64,000 nt of DNA, taken from Paroedura picta (taxonomy: Eukaryota; Chordata; Lepidosauria; Squamata; Gekkonidae). Location: positions 24,924,501 to 24,988,500 of the forward strand of contig NC_135371.1 of NCBI RefSeq assembly GCF_049243985.1. The letters are read 5' to 3'. A program made the position numbers and the translations under genes. Within the stretch, counting starts at the first letter, position 1. Each line of letters starts with the position of its first letter. Shown in pieces: positions 33,101 through 38,922 of this stretch. The notes under the pieces were generated by a model that saw only the letters and a program-made list of their open reading frames with translations, was not told the DNA's origin and did not search any database.

Positions 33101-35334
33101 AAGATCTGGCTGCCATTCATTAAGGAATGATAAGCCTGAACATGTTTTACTACCCCCTTCTTTGCATAAATCAAAAGAAGCATCATGCTTAACACTTATT
33201 GGGACTTGATTAATGCACAGGTATATAACAGAATGTTGGCCTAGAAAAAAATATAACTTTTTAAAAAACGTTGTTTACTAGTACTTTGGCAAGCTGTGCC
33301 CATAGTCCATACAGCATCCAGCAGCACAGGAAAACTGAAAGCGCCCCAACATTTCCACTGCCACCCACCTACCATGCCAATTCTCAACAATGCCCCAATA
33401 TTAGCCATGACTAGAAGGCATCACTCAATATATGCCAGTGGCTAAATGGCAATGCACACACAGTGGTGACATAACTCACTTCACAGTCAATCAAACCTTC
33501 AGGTGGGACAGGCATGATTGAAAGAATTACAATTCATTTGTAAATGAGTGAATGAAGTGGCCTAAAAAATGAAGAAGAGTCCTTCCTGAAGTATGGATCA
33601 CAGTCACATATACTGTGAAAACAGGAACTCTTATACCAGGTAAAAAGGCATGGTGTGACAGGACAAAGAAAAGATTAATTCCTTCATTTGAAGTCACACC
33701 TTAGCGATTCAGAGGAGGAGGAAAACAACTGTATTTTTTCTTGACAGGATGGAAGGGAAGGAGACCATTACACAACAAAATGGAGAGTTGGTGTCTGTCC
33801 ACATTTAGAAGGATGGAAAAATAAACTTGCTGAATATCAGGTTAGGTCAAAATTAACACCTATCTGAGAAACAGGTCTATTATAAAATTTGAGGAAAGAT
33901 GGTGCATGTATGCTATGCTAGCAGGAGACAAAGTGAGAAAAAATATAAAAATATGGTAATGAAATAGTAGAATTAAAATCTGTTCCAAATGTAATACCCA
34001 AAATATAAATGCATTCTTGATATGAGACATGGACTGTCTCTTATACCATGATATACCAAAAGGATCTAATGAATATGCAGAAGTGGTGAAAATATGTTAT
34101 GTTGAATAGTTAGCAACGATGAAACCAGTGTGGTCAAAATAGATTAGTTATAAAATTTGAAACTTAAGATTTAAATGGTGAATACAATTGGACCACAACA
34201 GAAATAAGAATCATTGTATTTTACAATGAAGGGATGAAATTGTTATGTATCCTATATATTATATATAAATCTATCTTCTTTGACTAATGTAATTGCTTTT
34301 TTCTTTTTCCCCCTTTCTGTACCCTCACTGTTTTTCTAAAATAAAAATTTTTAAAATAAAGGAAAAAAACAAAACAAAGAATAAGGTGATGGCACCACAA
34401 TGCACAACTGAGTGTGGCAAGATGTAAATTCTCTAAACTTCCTATCTATAAACTGCTGTTTAATCTAAACTGTCCTCATCCAGTACATAACCTAACTAAG
34501 GCTAAGAACATAGAGAATGGAAGGCTGCAGCTAATAAATATCATAAGGCATTAATACAAGTGTAAGTAAACAATACTAAGCAACAACCAAGCCAGGCTCG
34601 GTTTTTGAGATTTGATTCCAAAGCTGTGCTAGTCTGATTTGTTCTTTTATTTCTATTTTATAATTCGGAGTTTAGGATGAGTCAACTTGGCAAGTGCCTC
34701 TTTAAAAGTCGTTATTTAAAAAAAATACATAAGCGAACAGACAAATGGGTTATAGGAAGAAGGCGCAACTACATGATGAAGACATAAAACGTCCTAAAAC
34801 ACAGATCTCCAGTTTAGCAGCCACTTCTTCACATATACAGCCACATACACAAGGAAGTAGAAGCATGTATGTTAAAAATAACATGCATATACATGTTACA
34901 CGATGTACTGATGTGGGATAATTATGGACCATGATTTCAGAGATTTAATACCCCAAATGACACTAACAAAAAAAAAAAAAAAAGAGGAGGAAGTTAAGCG
35001 AGAAACTGCAGCTACCCATTTTCCCCAGCAGAAACATCCGCCTCAGAGCTGCCGGGAGTGACCCAGCCTCGGAAAGTTGACTTCACCGCTGCCCGCCTTT
35101 TCCTCACCTGTGCATCGCGTTGAGGCTCCCCTCCCGCCGCGCCCACCCTCTCATCCACCCACCTATCCACCTACCCGCCTCGCCGGGCCCGGGCGTGGGC
35201 ATGCGGCCGGGGCCTCCCTCGCCGTCCTCTTCCTCCTCGGCCTGGATGTCCAACACCCGGTCGATGGACTTCTGCGCTTGCGACAAGGCTTGCTTGGCGA
35301 AGCTCGAGAGCTGCGAGGCGTTGAACCAGCTCAT
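9043..35334 (-). CDS. TMF1: TMF1, TATA element modulatory factor 1 (Golgi coiled-coil tether); whole coding span, 17 exons
   Basis: TMF1 (ARA160) is a golgin that binds Rab6 through its C-terminus and tethers vesicles at the Golgi; it was first found as a TATA-element and androgen-receptor binding factor. The spliced frame is 3351 nt (1116 residues; human about 1093 as I recall), and every intron has GT-AG ends with matching phases. The N-terminus MSWFNASQLSSFAKQAL and the block ESENFFSAFLSPTDVQ are nearly identical to human. Residues about 54-468 (one large exon) are Ser/Thr-rich and low-complexity. A long coiled coil follows, about 469-935, and then the conserved C-terminal TMF domain, about 979-1116. 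The start is the ATG at 35334, not the GTG three codons upstream. Oddities are a Glu/Gly-rich extension at the end of exon 1 and a divergent C-terminus. Introns contain many mobile elements. No frame defect was seen. Confidence 0.97.
9402..9786. mobile_element. hAT element, CAGTGGTCCCCAAC family, copy 1 (TMF1 intron side of exon 17)
   Basis: Ends are CAGTGGTCCCCAAC and GTTGGGGACCACTG, with 8-bp target duplications caatagaa (9394-9401) and caatagag (9787-9794), one mismatch. The 385-bp interior is GC-rich and CpG-containing with no transposase. Copies 30188-30498 and 63458-63870 share the ends. Confidence 0.85.
10145..10262 (+). repeat. Squamate interspersed repeat of uncertain class
   Basis: The stretch with gttgccagatccaggttggg and ctggagatttggggatggag has the look of a repeat I know from lizard genomes. 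A related piece in reverse orientation seems to lie at 59700-59880. I could not assign a class. Confidence 0.4.
10616..10741 (-). CDS. TMF1: TMF1 exon 16
   Basis: 126 nt, residues 1028-1069; reads LEIGNLERTRSIMAEELVKL and KVKEIPKLRAQLR, in the Rab6-binding C-terminal region. Acceptor tctcag, donor gtagga. Confidence 0.96.
10885..11475 (+). mobile_element. Bov-B/RTE-type LINE ORF2 fragment, decayed
   Basis: Translated in pieces on the plus strand this resembles the reverse-transcriptase core of Bov-B elements: GRNINNLRQANDSTL (family: NNLRYADDTTL) and further on a DFLFLGS-like block. The catalytic YADD is altered. Two near-copies of a block with gtattccccattatt and gtgaaagttgggYaRtgatg (11216-11268 and 11303-11370) show a local tandem duplication. 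It is dead. Confidence 0.6.
11610..11756 (-). CDS. TMF1: TMF1 exon 15
   Basis: 147 nt, residues 979-1027; reads NLYDAVRMGAGSSIIENLQS, the start of the conserved C-terminal TMF domain. Acceptor ttacag, donor gtaacc. Its 5' edge plus flanking intron is the source of the copied piece at 3610-3665. Confidence 0.96.
12102..12302 (+). mobile_element. tRNA-derived SINE, decayed
   Basis: Starts at tctggtgtagaggatagaat and ends aaggcgggaaacc plus an A-run, with a gttgttatgaagataaaa block. This is the layout of the common lizard tRNA-head SINE also seen near 29515, 52951 and 58890. Confidence 0.5.
12679..12798 (-). CDS. TMF1: TMF1 exon 14
   Basis: 120 nt, residues 939-978; a Ser/Thr-rich linker that reads SSTPTLSRSSSVSGVDMAGL. 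The acceptor ctcaag is unusual but keeps the frame and the family alignment. Donor gtatag. Confidence 0.92.
13899..13991 (-). CDS. TMF1: TMF1 exon 13
   Basis: 93 nt, residues 908-938, the end of the main coiled coil; reads ALLATQLEMEKMKVEQEKKK. Acceptor ccttag, donor gtacta. Confidence 0.93.
14076..14145 (-). CDS. TMF1: TMF1 exon 12
   Basis: 70 nt, residues 884-907; reads YEVELENLKEEYIKTVEDAK. Acceptor acgcag, donor gtttgt (weak consensus but in the expected place). Confidence 0.93.
14357..14604 (+). mobile_element. Penelope-like element fragment in TMF1 intron 11
   Basis: Shares its central sequence (from ttggctggtttggc to attaacttttgcttatat) with the copy at 3410-3695, and keeps the 3' tail cttcagaccaacacggctac. 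The hammerhead-like core is at 14485-14509: CTGACGA, the stem gagtgc/gcactc, then AAAA where the core would have GAAA. Confidence 0.6.
14701..14893 (-). CDS. TMF1: TMF1 exon 11
   Basis: 193 nt, residues 820-884; reads ERERAATEELLSNKIQLSSA and SQNSLLRQENSRLQAQLETE. Acceptor cttag, donor gtaagt, phase 2. Confidence 0.95.
15254..15620 (+). mobile_element. Helitron-like element, copy 4 (divergent short type)
   Basis: Begins A^TCTGTAACATAAATAAAG and ends with the hairpin cccattgta/tacaatggg, then cttttatgCTAG followed by T at 15621. Same end rules as copies 1-3 and a related start, but the body differs. It has an internal hairpin (tacctgactggcc near 15310 with ggccaatcaggta near 15340) where the others carry the ccgattggtccctcc hairpin. 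367 bp. Confidence 0.6.
15752..15946 (+). mobile_element. 5S-rRNA-derived SINE (5S-Sauria type), interrupted by Helitron copy 2
   Basis: The head reads ggaatggtatgg...tcttggaagctaag...cagtacttggatgggagat, a clear relative of vertebrate 5S rRNA including the internal promoter region. The tail (aaggcaatggcaaacc, then gacttgttgctacttgatgg) is of the type shared with Bov-B-mobilised SINEs. The Helitron begins right after the tail at 15947. This is a SINE, not a working 5S gene: it has several substitutions and no isolated terminator. Confidence 0.75.
15947..16585 (+). mobile_element. Helitron-like non-autonomous element, copy 2
   Basis: Starts A^TCTGTACACCGCCCGTGGC with the palindrome gtggcgccgcgggcgccac just inside. 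Ends with hairpin gcccattgt/acaatgggc, then TTTTTTACTAG before T (16586). 639 bp and GC-rich. It contains short tandem reiterations around accatcagacaatcagag (16067-16110) and actccagccgccgag (16189-16262). The large hairpin of copies 1 and 3 is partly lost here. Confidence 0.8.
16943..17099 (-). CDS. TMF1: TMF1 exon 10
   Basis: 157 nt, residues 768-820; reads RLQEAETRNQELSQSVTSAT then RPLLRQIENLQ and SWEKLEKNLSDRLG. Acceptor ttttag, donor gtaagg, phase 1. Confidence 0.94.
18305..18397 (-). CDS. TMF1: TMF1 exon 9
   Basis: 93 nt, residues 737-767 in phase 0; reads VADLRLALQRAEQQTARKED. Acceptor acacag, donor gtacac. Confidence 0.94.
18840..19222 (+). mobile_element. L2-type LINE 3' end with (TAA)n tail
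   Basis: Shares ttccacagggcctgcaaaag and gctcctccgccaggcatttg with the longer copies at 40275 and 51310. It ends in aaccgccctgagccctcggg followed by a (TAA)n array at 19158-19222, the usual L2 3' terminus with its microsatellite. Confidence 0.65.
19158..19222. repeat. (TAA)n microsatellite
   Basis: About 21 uninterrupted TAA units ending an L2-type LINE copy in a TMF1 intron; likely length-polymorphic. Confidence 0.95.
19648..19804 (-). CDS. TMF1: TMF1 exon 8
   Basis: 157 nt, residues 684-736; reads DLADLHKANATKDSEAQEAA, then ALSREMKAKEEL and a Gln-rich end. Acceptor tttcag, donor gttggg. Confidence 0.93.
19936..20102 (-). CDS. TMF1: TMF1 exon 7
   Basis: 167 nt, residues 629-684; reads VLDGKEEVEKQHRESIKQLN onward, then LEERNRSVQAALDNAYR. 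The acceptor aaaag is purine-rich but in the conserved place. Donor gtagga, phase 2. Confidence 0.92.
20716..20858 (-). CDS. TMF1: TMF1 exon 6
   Basis: 143 nt, residues 581-628; reads EKLSKQQLQNSNIIKKLRAK and ends ELEEELQHLKQ. Acceptor cttcag, donor gtcaga. Confidence 0.94.
21846..22219. mobile_element. hAT-like element, CAGCCT-CTCAAC family
   Basis: Ends CAGCCTCTCTCAACA and TGGTTGAAAAAGCCTG are inverted repeats with a few mismatches; flanks ctgtacaa and ctgcaaaa agree at 6 of 8 positions. The phrases gttgagaaacc and gttgggaagca recur in the copy at 26766-27018. Non-coding, old. Confidence 0.55.
22488..22593 (-). CDS. TMF1: TMF1 exon 5
   Basis: 106 nt, residues 546-581; reads LKEELATRLNSNETAELLKE. 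Acceptor ttgtag, donor gtgagt, phase 1. Confidence 0.94.
23403..23511 (+). mobile_element. CR1 LINE 3' end interrupted by a half MITE
   Basis: Reads gggggttggactaga, then after an insert gatgacccatgaggtccc and ends gattctatga, the CR1 3' terminus. The 45-bp insert 23419-23463 is one arm of the gtagtcaacctgtgg MITE (whole copy at 31821-31927) and is flanked by the 8-bp repeat ggactaga. Confidence 0.75.
23520..24180 (+). mobile_element. LINE 3' end with (TTA)n tail, split by a Sauria SINE
   Basis: The pieces on both sides of the SINE seem to belong to one LINE tail: ggccgccattcttg..., then tgacccgcctctagcctcca and a (TTA)n array up to 24180. A similar terminus lies at 24895-25090. Class (L2-like) is tentative. 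Confidence 0.4.
23670..23956 (+). mobile_element. Sauria SINE, near-complete, 14-bp target duplication
   Basis: The tRNA-derived head has box A-like tggcgcagagtggtaaggc and box B-like gagttcaatccc. The body is ggttgactcagccttccatc...aggcactggcaaaccacc and the end is gacatgactcggtgcttg plus (accttt)n, the tail recognised by Bov-B LINEs. The direct repeat tttagtggggttat flanks it (23656-23669 and 23957-23970). The clean duplication suggests a fairly recent insertion. Confidence 0.88.
24714..24795 (-). mobile_element. CR1 LINE 3' end fragment
   Basis: atcatagaatcatagaataa followed by gagctggaagggacctcatg is the reverse complement of the CR1 3' terminus. Confidence 0.75.
24895..25090 (+). mobile_element. 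LINE 3' end with (CAA)n tail
   Basis: gtgagccgcctcgagccttt, then gggaggcgggatataaat, then (CAA)n; the same kind of terminus as at 24085-24180. Confidence 0.5.
25165..25291 (-). CDS. TMF1: TMF1 exon 4
   Basis: 127 nt, residues 503-545, reads FRVREESSSISSLKEEFAQR and then ADAEKKVQLACKDRD, close to human. Acceptor tttag, donor gtaatc. Confidence 0.94.
26070..26173 (-). CDS. TMF1: TMF1 exon 3
   Basis: 104 nt, residues 469-503, start of the coiled coil (SLTEKLEIRENRLL, then KEKACLEEAYDNLK). Acceptor tcttcag, donor gtaagt, leaving phase 2. Confidence 0.93.
26766..27018. mobile_element. hAT-like element, second copy of the CTCAAC family
   Basis: Aligns by eye with 21846-22219: gagaaacccctgaaacattc, ccccagaagtagtgcgatta, gttgggaagcatggctg. 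The right end is lost. It lies between TMF1 exons 2 and 3. Confidence 0.5.
27255..28498 (-). CDS. TMF1: TMF1 exon 2 (large exon)
   Basis: A 1244-nt exon, residues 54-468. The acceptor is ttttttcag and the donor AAG|gtaacc. Near its start it reads SGGWDTSAWGL, then KPVRRTVVDESENFFSAFLS. A strongly conserved stretch includes SNTPSPPVSTFSSGTSTTSD and EVLDHESVISESS, with RIDSFSVQSLDSRSVSEINS later. Ser-, Glu- and Asp-rich, probably disordered. Confidence 0.96.
29515..29746 (-). mobile_element. tRNA-derived SINE
   Basis: On the minus strand it reads ggtgttgtggttaagtatg (box A region) and ggtttgattccccact (box B). It then has gctgggtgaccttgga and an end similar to the copies at 52951-53195 and 58890-59130. 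In TMF1 intron 1. Confidence 0.7.
30188..30498. mobile_element. hAT element, CAGTGGTCCCCAAC family, copy 2
   Basis: Ends CAGTGGTCCCCAACC and GGTTGGGGACCACTG, flanked by identical 8-mers cattacat (30180-30187 and 30499-30506). 311 bp, GC-rich interior, reverse orientation relative to copy 1. Confidence 0.88.
30620..30980 (+). mobile_element. Penelope-like element fragment in TMF1 intron 1
   Basis: Left end gattcaagtgggtagctgtg, right end cttaaagggtgctactggac. It keeps a gtctgagaaag, hairpin, cgaaagctcact block (30891-30922) and ttggtcttaaagg downstream. One core base of the hammerhead pattern differs (CTGAGAA rather than CTGANGA). Confidence 0.55.
31160..31344 (-). mobile_element. tRNA-derived SINE fragment
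   Basis: On the minus strand it carries aaatctgggaaaccc and gggttcaaatctggg-like box B remnants. The plus strand ends cccacagcttacataattct, the usual tail of this lizard SINE family. Confidence 0.5.
31821..31927. mobile_element. Palindromic hAT-type MITE (CAGGGGTAGTCAACC)
   Basis: The element is almost a perfect palindrome: caggggtagtcaacctgtgg at the left and its complement at the right, ending gttgactacccctg. Flanks are catctagc (31813-31820) and catccagc (31928-31935), an 8-bp duplication with one mismatch. Other copies: 49601-49734 and a half copy at 23419-23463. Confidence 0.85.
33700..34380 (+). mobile_element. Decayed LINE, possibly L1-type 3' region
   Basis: AT-rich and without a usable frame; a stretch near 33785-33870 reads like a weak L1 ORF2 match, and the 3' end at about 34335-34380 is A-rich with aataaaa repeats. 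In TMF1 intron 1. Family is a guess. Confidence 0.3.
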
Positions 35335-35770
35335 CTCCCTCACGGGCGCCGAAGCCGGCCGGGCCAGAGCGCGCGCGCGAGCACCCCCTCCGCTCCCTCA
35401 GCCCCGCAGGCGCGCGCCGCCGAAACGGCCACCCGCATCCCGCAGCGCCTCGGCAGCCGTGAGCGACCCCCGCAGGGAAGCAGGGCGGCCGGCCAGACAG
35501 CCCCTCAGGAGAGAACGGGCCCAACACGCATGCGCACGGCCGCCAGCCTCCACGTAGCAAAACAAGCCGGCGCCGGCGCCCTCGCCTGCCGTGGGCACTC
35601 ACGTGACGCCAGGCGCCGTTGCCATAGCCACCGAGAGCATTCGCACCCCCGTTCGCCGGCCGCCTGGGCTGTGTGCGCCAGCTGAGCGCCGGTTCCTGGG
35701 CACCTCCCCTTTGGCCTCCGGGGTGACGTCACCGAACGGCGTCAAGATGGCGCCTCCTTTGCTTCGGAGG
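35050..35770 (-). promoter_or_regulatory. TMF1: TMF1 CpG-island promoter
   Basis: A dense CpG island covers exon 1 and about 430 bp upstream of the ATG. Candidate factor sites upstream on this strand are: a palindromic E-box tcacgtga (35599-35606, USF/TFE3 type), a full CRE tgacgtca (35724-35731) and a YY1-like aagatggcgcc (35744-35754). There is no TATA box. The transcription start itself cannot be fixed from sequence alone. Confidence 0.75.
35175..35334 (-). CDS. TMF1: TMF1 exon 1 (coding)
   Basis: Codes residues 1-53 plus one base. It starts at the ATG 35334-35332 and reads MSWFNASQLSSFAKQALSQA onward. The first GT after the conserved DIQ is the donor at 35174, so the tail AEEEEDGEGGPGRMPTPGPG is coding and longer than in human. 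It joins exon 2 in phase 1 through a Gly codon. Confidence 0.93.
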
Positions 35771-36060
35771 CACCACAAAAATTGAGTTCACTGGCACCAT
35801 TAAGACCAACAAGATTTATTCAAGGTGTGAGCATTCCTATGCAGGTACACTTCCTCAGACAGAATGGAACAAGAATCATGAGAAGGGCAGATACCTTTTC
35901 TATATATCTGTACTCTCATTATCCTTGTTGCATTTTGTCTGAGGAGGTGTGCCTTTACAGGAAAGCTCACACCTTGAATAAATCTTTGTTGGTCTTAAAG
36001 ATGCCACTGGACTCAATTTTTGTGGTGCTACTTCAGACCAACACAGCCGCCCACTTGTTT
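35770..36060 (+). mobile_element. Penelope-like element, two-armed copy abutting the TMF1 promoter
   Basis: The left arm (gagttcactggcaccattaa) is the reverse complement of the right arm (gatgccactggactc); the right end is cttcagaccaacacagccgc. Between them lie ctgaggaggtg and ggaaagctcacacc. It begins about 16 bases beyond the YY1-like site, so it defines the upstream edge of the promoter. Confidence 0.55.
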
Positions 36061-37148
36061 TTTTTTCTTCTCCCAGTCCTCCCTCCACTTAACACAACCC
36101 CAAATAAATGTGTGTGTGTGTGGGGGGGACTAATGTGCTTTTAAAGGCTGAGTTGATGCAGTTAAGTTCAACTGCTTGAAAGTTGGTATGACGGTTTAGC
36201 ATTCGGTGTGGCAAGCTAATTTGAGTGCTTTTAAACAGGAGTCAGAGCTACTGTCAGATTGTGTCTTGCTTGCTTCATAGTCTTGCGGCCGTTATTTAGG
36301 GACACTTTTGCGCCTAATGAAGTCTGTTTCAAGAGCACAAACCCAGAGGTCCCATGCAAAGCTTCAGTGGAAGTGCCCTACACTGTGAACCTCTGGTACC
36401 TTCTTTGTTCTCACTGCTGGGCACTCTGTACATGCACTGGCTGTGCTTTCCTCCCCCGTTTGTTTGGATCTGTTGAACTGGCATTGCCACAGCAGCAGTG
36501 GTTTGGCTGGCCATTCTTAAAATGTACTGGGGTTCTGCTGTGCTTGAACCCCCACTTCAGTTTCCACTGAAGAGACTCTCTAACTTGGTATCAGTCGTTT
36601 GTTTGCTTTGCTGCTTTTTCCTCATCTTTGGAAACAATGGAAGATAGGGCACATTCATTGGAAGCCCATGGAATTGAACTTCCTGTTCCATTTTTTTAAA
36701 TAAGGGGGTCTTCTGAGGAGAGCAGCCAGAAGCTATACTGAAATTTTGGTGCCTCTACCTAACGAAACAGTTCCTGATGACCCCTGGATATCCCCAGATA
36801 GATTCACCATTGACTATAGCAGTACCATAGGTTATAATGGGGCAAAAAATAAAAATCAGATTTCTGGAATAAATGCAATCTGAATACCATACCATAGGAA
36901 CTCAAGTTTTTTTCCAAGAATCCTTAATTTGGGAGGGGGGGTGTCCAATATATCCGAATCCCAAAAAATAATTTTGTTTTGTGCACACCACTGATTCTGC
37001 TGTAAGATGGTGTGTGTGTGTAATCATTGCAGGAGATGGAGTGAAACGCCAAATGTCAAAGAGTGAAGTTGCCTTTTTAAATGAACATACTGTTTTAAAG
37101 TAGTTTCTTGCATATACACATCGCCTACTTTCAGGCACTCCGAGAAGA
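36061..37148. other. Intergenic DNA between TMF1 promoter and UBA3 3' end
   Basis: No exon or recognised repeat; a (TG)n stretch at about 36109-36122. The plus-strand frame 36259-36570 (103 codons) has no family resemblance. Confidence 0.5.
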
Positions 37149-37156
37149 TCCTTGGG

Positions 37157-37363
37157 TAAGGTGACCAGATTTTAACATTGGTAAAGCAGGACACCATTGA
37201 CTGGGGGGGTTCTTGATTAAAATTTTGGTCTATATGGAGCATCAAAAAGTTTCATAGAACGCAAAAATAGTATTGTAATATATATATTTTAATTTCAACC
37301 TAAGTAGAATTTGCCAGGTGCCCCCAGATGTCCCTCCAAAAGTGGGACAATTTGGTCACCTTA
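37157..37363. mobile_element. hAT-type MITE, TAAGGTGACCAG family, second copy
   Basis: Ends TAAGGTGACCAGATT and TTTGGTCACCTTA, flanked by identical 8-mers tccttggg (37149-37156 and 37364-37371). 207 bp, the reverse orientation of the copy at 621-841 (compare gtgggacaatttgg with gattgtcccac). Confidence 0.87.
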
Positions 37364-37594
37364 TCCTTGGGATGCAGGGGTACCTGCTCCCAAGCAACCA
37401 TTTTAAAAAGCTGCTCAGCCACTCAGATCTCCAATGACCAATCAGAAACTCTCCTAGGTAAAACCCCTATATGTCCCTGCCCACTTCCCAAGAACATTTG
37501 ATGGAAACCAGGAAAGCGGTCAGTGGGTACTATGTTGGGGACTGCTATTGCAGGGAAAGTATATAAGACCTCAGCCCAAGAAAGCTACCCACTG

Positions 37595-37670
37595 CCATTC
37601 TGACTAGACAATACTAACCCTGATGAACCTGATGTATGTCTCTATGTAAGGCAGCTTTCCATGTGTGTGG
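37595..37670 (+). mobile_element. tRNA-derived SINE 3' fragment
   Basis: gactagacaatactaaccct and aaggcagctttccatgtgtg match the 3' part of the SINE at 61620-61835. Confidence 0.45.
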
Positions 37671-38189
37671 AATAAATTAAGTATTTGCAGTTTTGGTGAT
37701 GACTAGCAAACTTCAAAGCCAGTTTTAAGGGTCTTTGGGGGAAAGTGGGAAACATGATTACTGATGTGAATAAGCAAAATATATAACTCCAAAGTTTCTT
37801 GTCACATGCATCTAGCCTTGTTCAAGGGAAATTGTTTATTTGCTATCCCTTCTGCTGTTAGAATACCAGAGGGAGAACCCAATAACATAAGGCCACATGG
37901 TGGAAGAAATTTATTCAGATCTTCTCTCAAATTCGGATTCCCCCCTAAGACTGTGTCAGAATTTTATGTCATCTTCTTTTAAACCTTATCTTCTCGTTGT
38001 CTTATGGTTTTTGGACTGCTGCATTCAGTAATCAAATTACTTCTTAAAAGGAACTTCATTCTTAAATGTTTAGCAAAGTCAAAAGAGAAAAGCTTGATTG
38101 GGTTTAAAGGAACTACATTTGACTTTTTTTTCTATTTTCGTAGTTATGCCGACATCTTAAAGTGGCATCATAGATATGCTGACAGATTA

Positions 38190-38833
38190 AGGTATCTTTA
38201 TATATTTTATTCATAAATATCCTAATAATCACTATTACCAGTGGGCAACACCACAGCTAATAATAATTGCAAATATACAAATGAATTATTTAATTTTCAT
38301 GTACCGACCGATGTTAAAGTACAATTTTCCTGCATTTAAAAAAAAATACAGAAGTTTTGGCAACACTTAATACCTGACAAACAGCTCAAACGGATTAAAT
38401 AAATGACAGGATGTGAATCCTACTGTCTGGTAGTCTGAATACAAAAAATGCAGTCAGACTCTAAAATGTAATTTAAAAACTTAGTTTACCTTGTTATCTT
38501 ATACATTCAGAGGGCTCTGGATAAATAATCCATCAACCATCATAAAGTTTCAACATGCAGGAAGGAGTGTTGGCATTTTAGTGTACATAGAAGTTCAAAA
38601 TATGGATTATTGCTGGACATTAATGAGCATTTATACAAATACCATTAACCAAATATTGGTTTCCAAGTATAGTTCTAAAATAAGAGCAATGTATTCAGGA
38701 TAAAAGTCCAGAACTGCTTGTAATAACAGGGACTGGTCTGGGTATCTTGTCTTCTCTCTAGTGCAGAATAGTTGTTTTACAAGGTGTGCAAGTCTGCTTC
38801 AGTGCACATTGACATCACTTCTTCCACTGATTA
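38190..38833 (-). other. UBA3: UBA3 3' untranslated region
   Basis: AT-rich, repeat-free DNA after the UBA3 stop; an AATAAA (plus-strand tttatt, 38206-38211) about 625 nt downstream gives a UTR length close to what I recall for mammalian UBA3. Weaker candidates: 37910-37915 and 37835-37840. Confidence 0.55.
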
Positions 38834-38922
38834 TCAAGAAGTGAAGTGTAGTTTGAAGAGCAAAGTCTGTGGGGTAGTGACATCTGCAACCGCAAGTTCC
38901 TGACCATCCACCAGTCCCAGCT
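38834..38922 (-). CDS. UBA3: UBA3 exon 18 (terminal coding exon)
   Basis: 89 nt with TGA at 38836-38834; reads [20 protein letters not shown] and ends LLFKLHFTS, nearly identical to human. Acceptor ttacag. It is 2 kb from exon 17 because a Helitron and an L2 copy fill the intron. Confidence 0.97.

Noticed and set aside
35341-35343. GTG start three codons upstream of the TMF1 ATG
   Set aside because: The family begins at MSWFN, and nuclear vertebrate genes rarely start at GTG.
35077-35785. Several long plus- and minus-strand frames (up to 202 codons) around the TMF1 promoter
   Set aside because: They are shadows of CpG-island composition and of TMF1 exon 1; only the frame with MSWFNASQL has homology.
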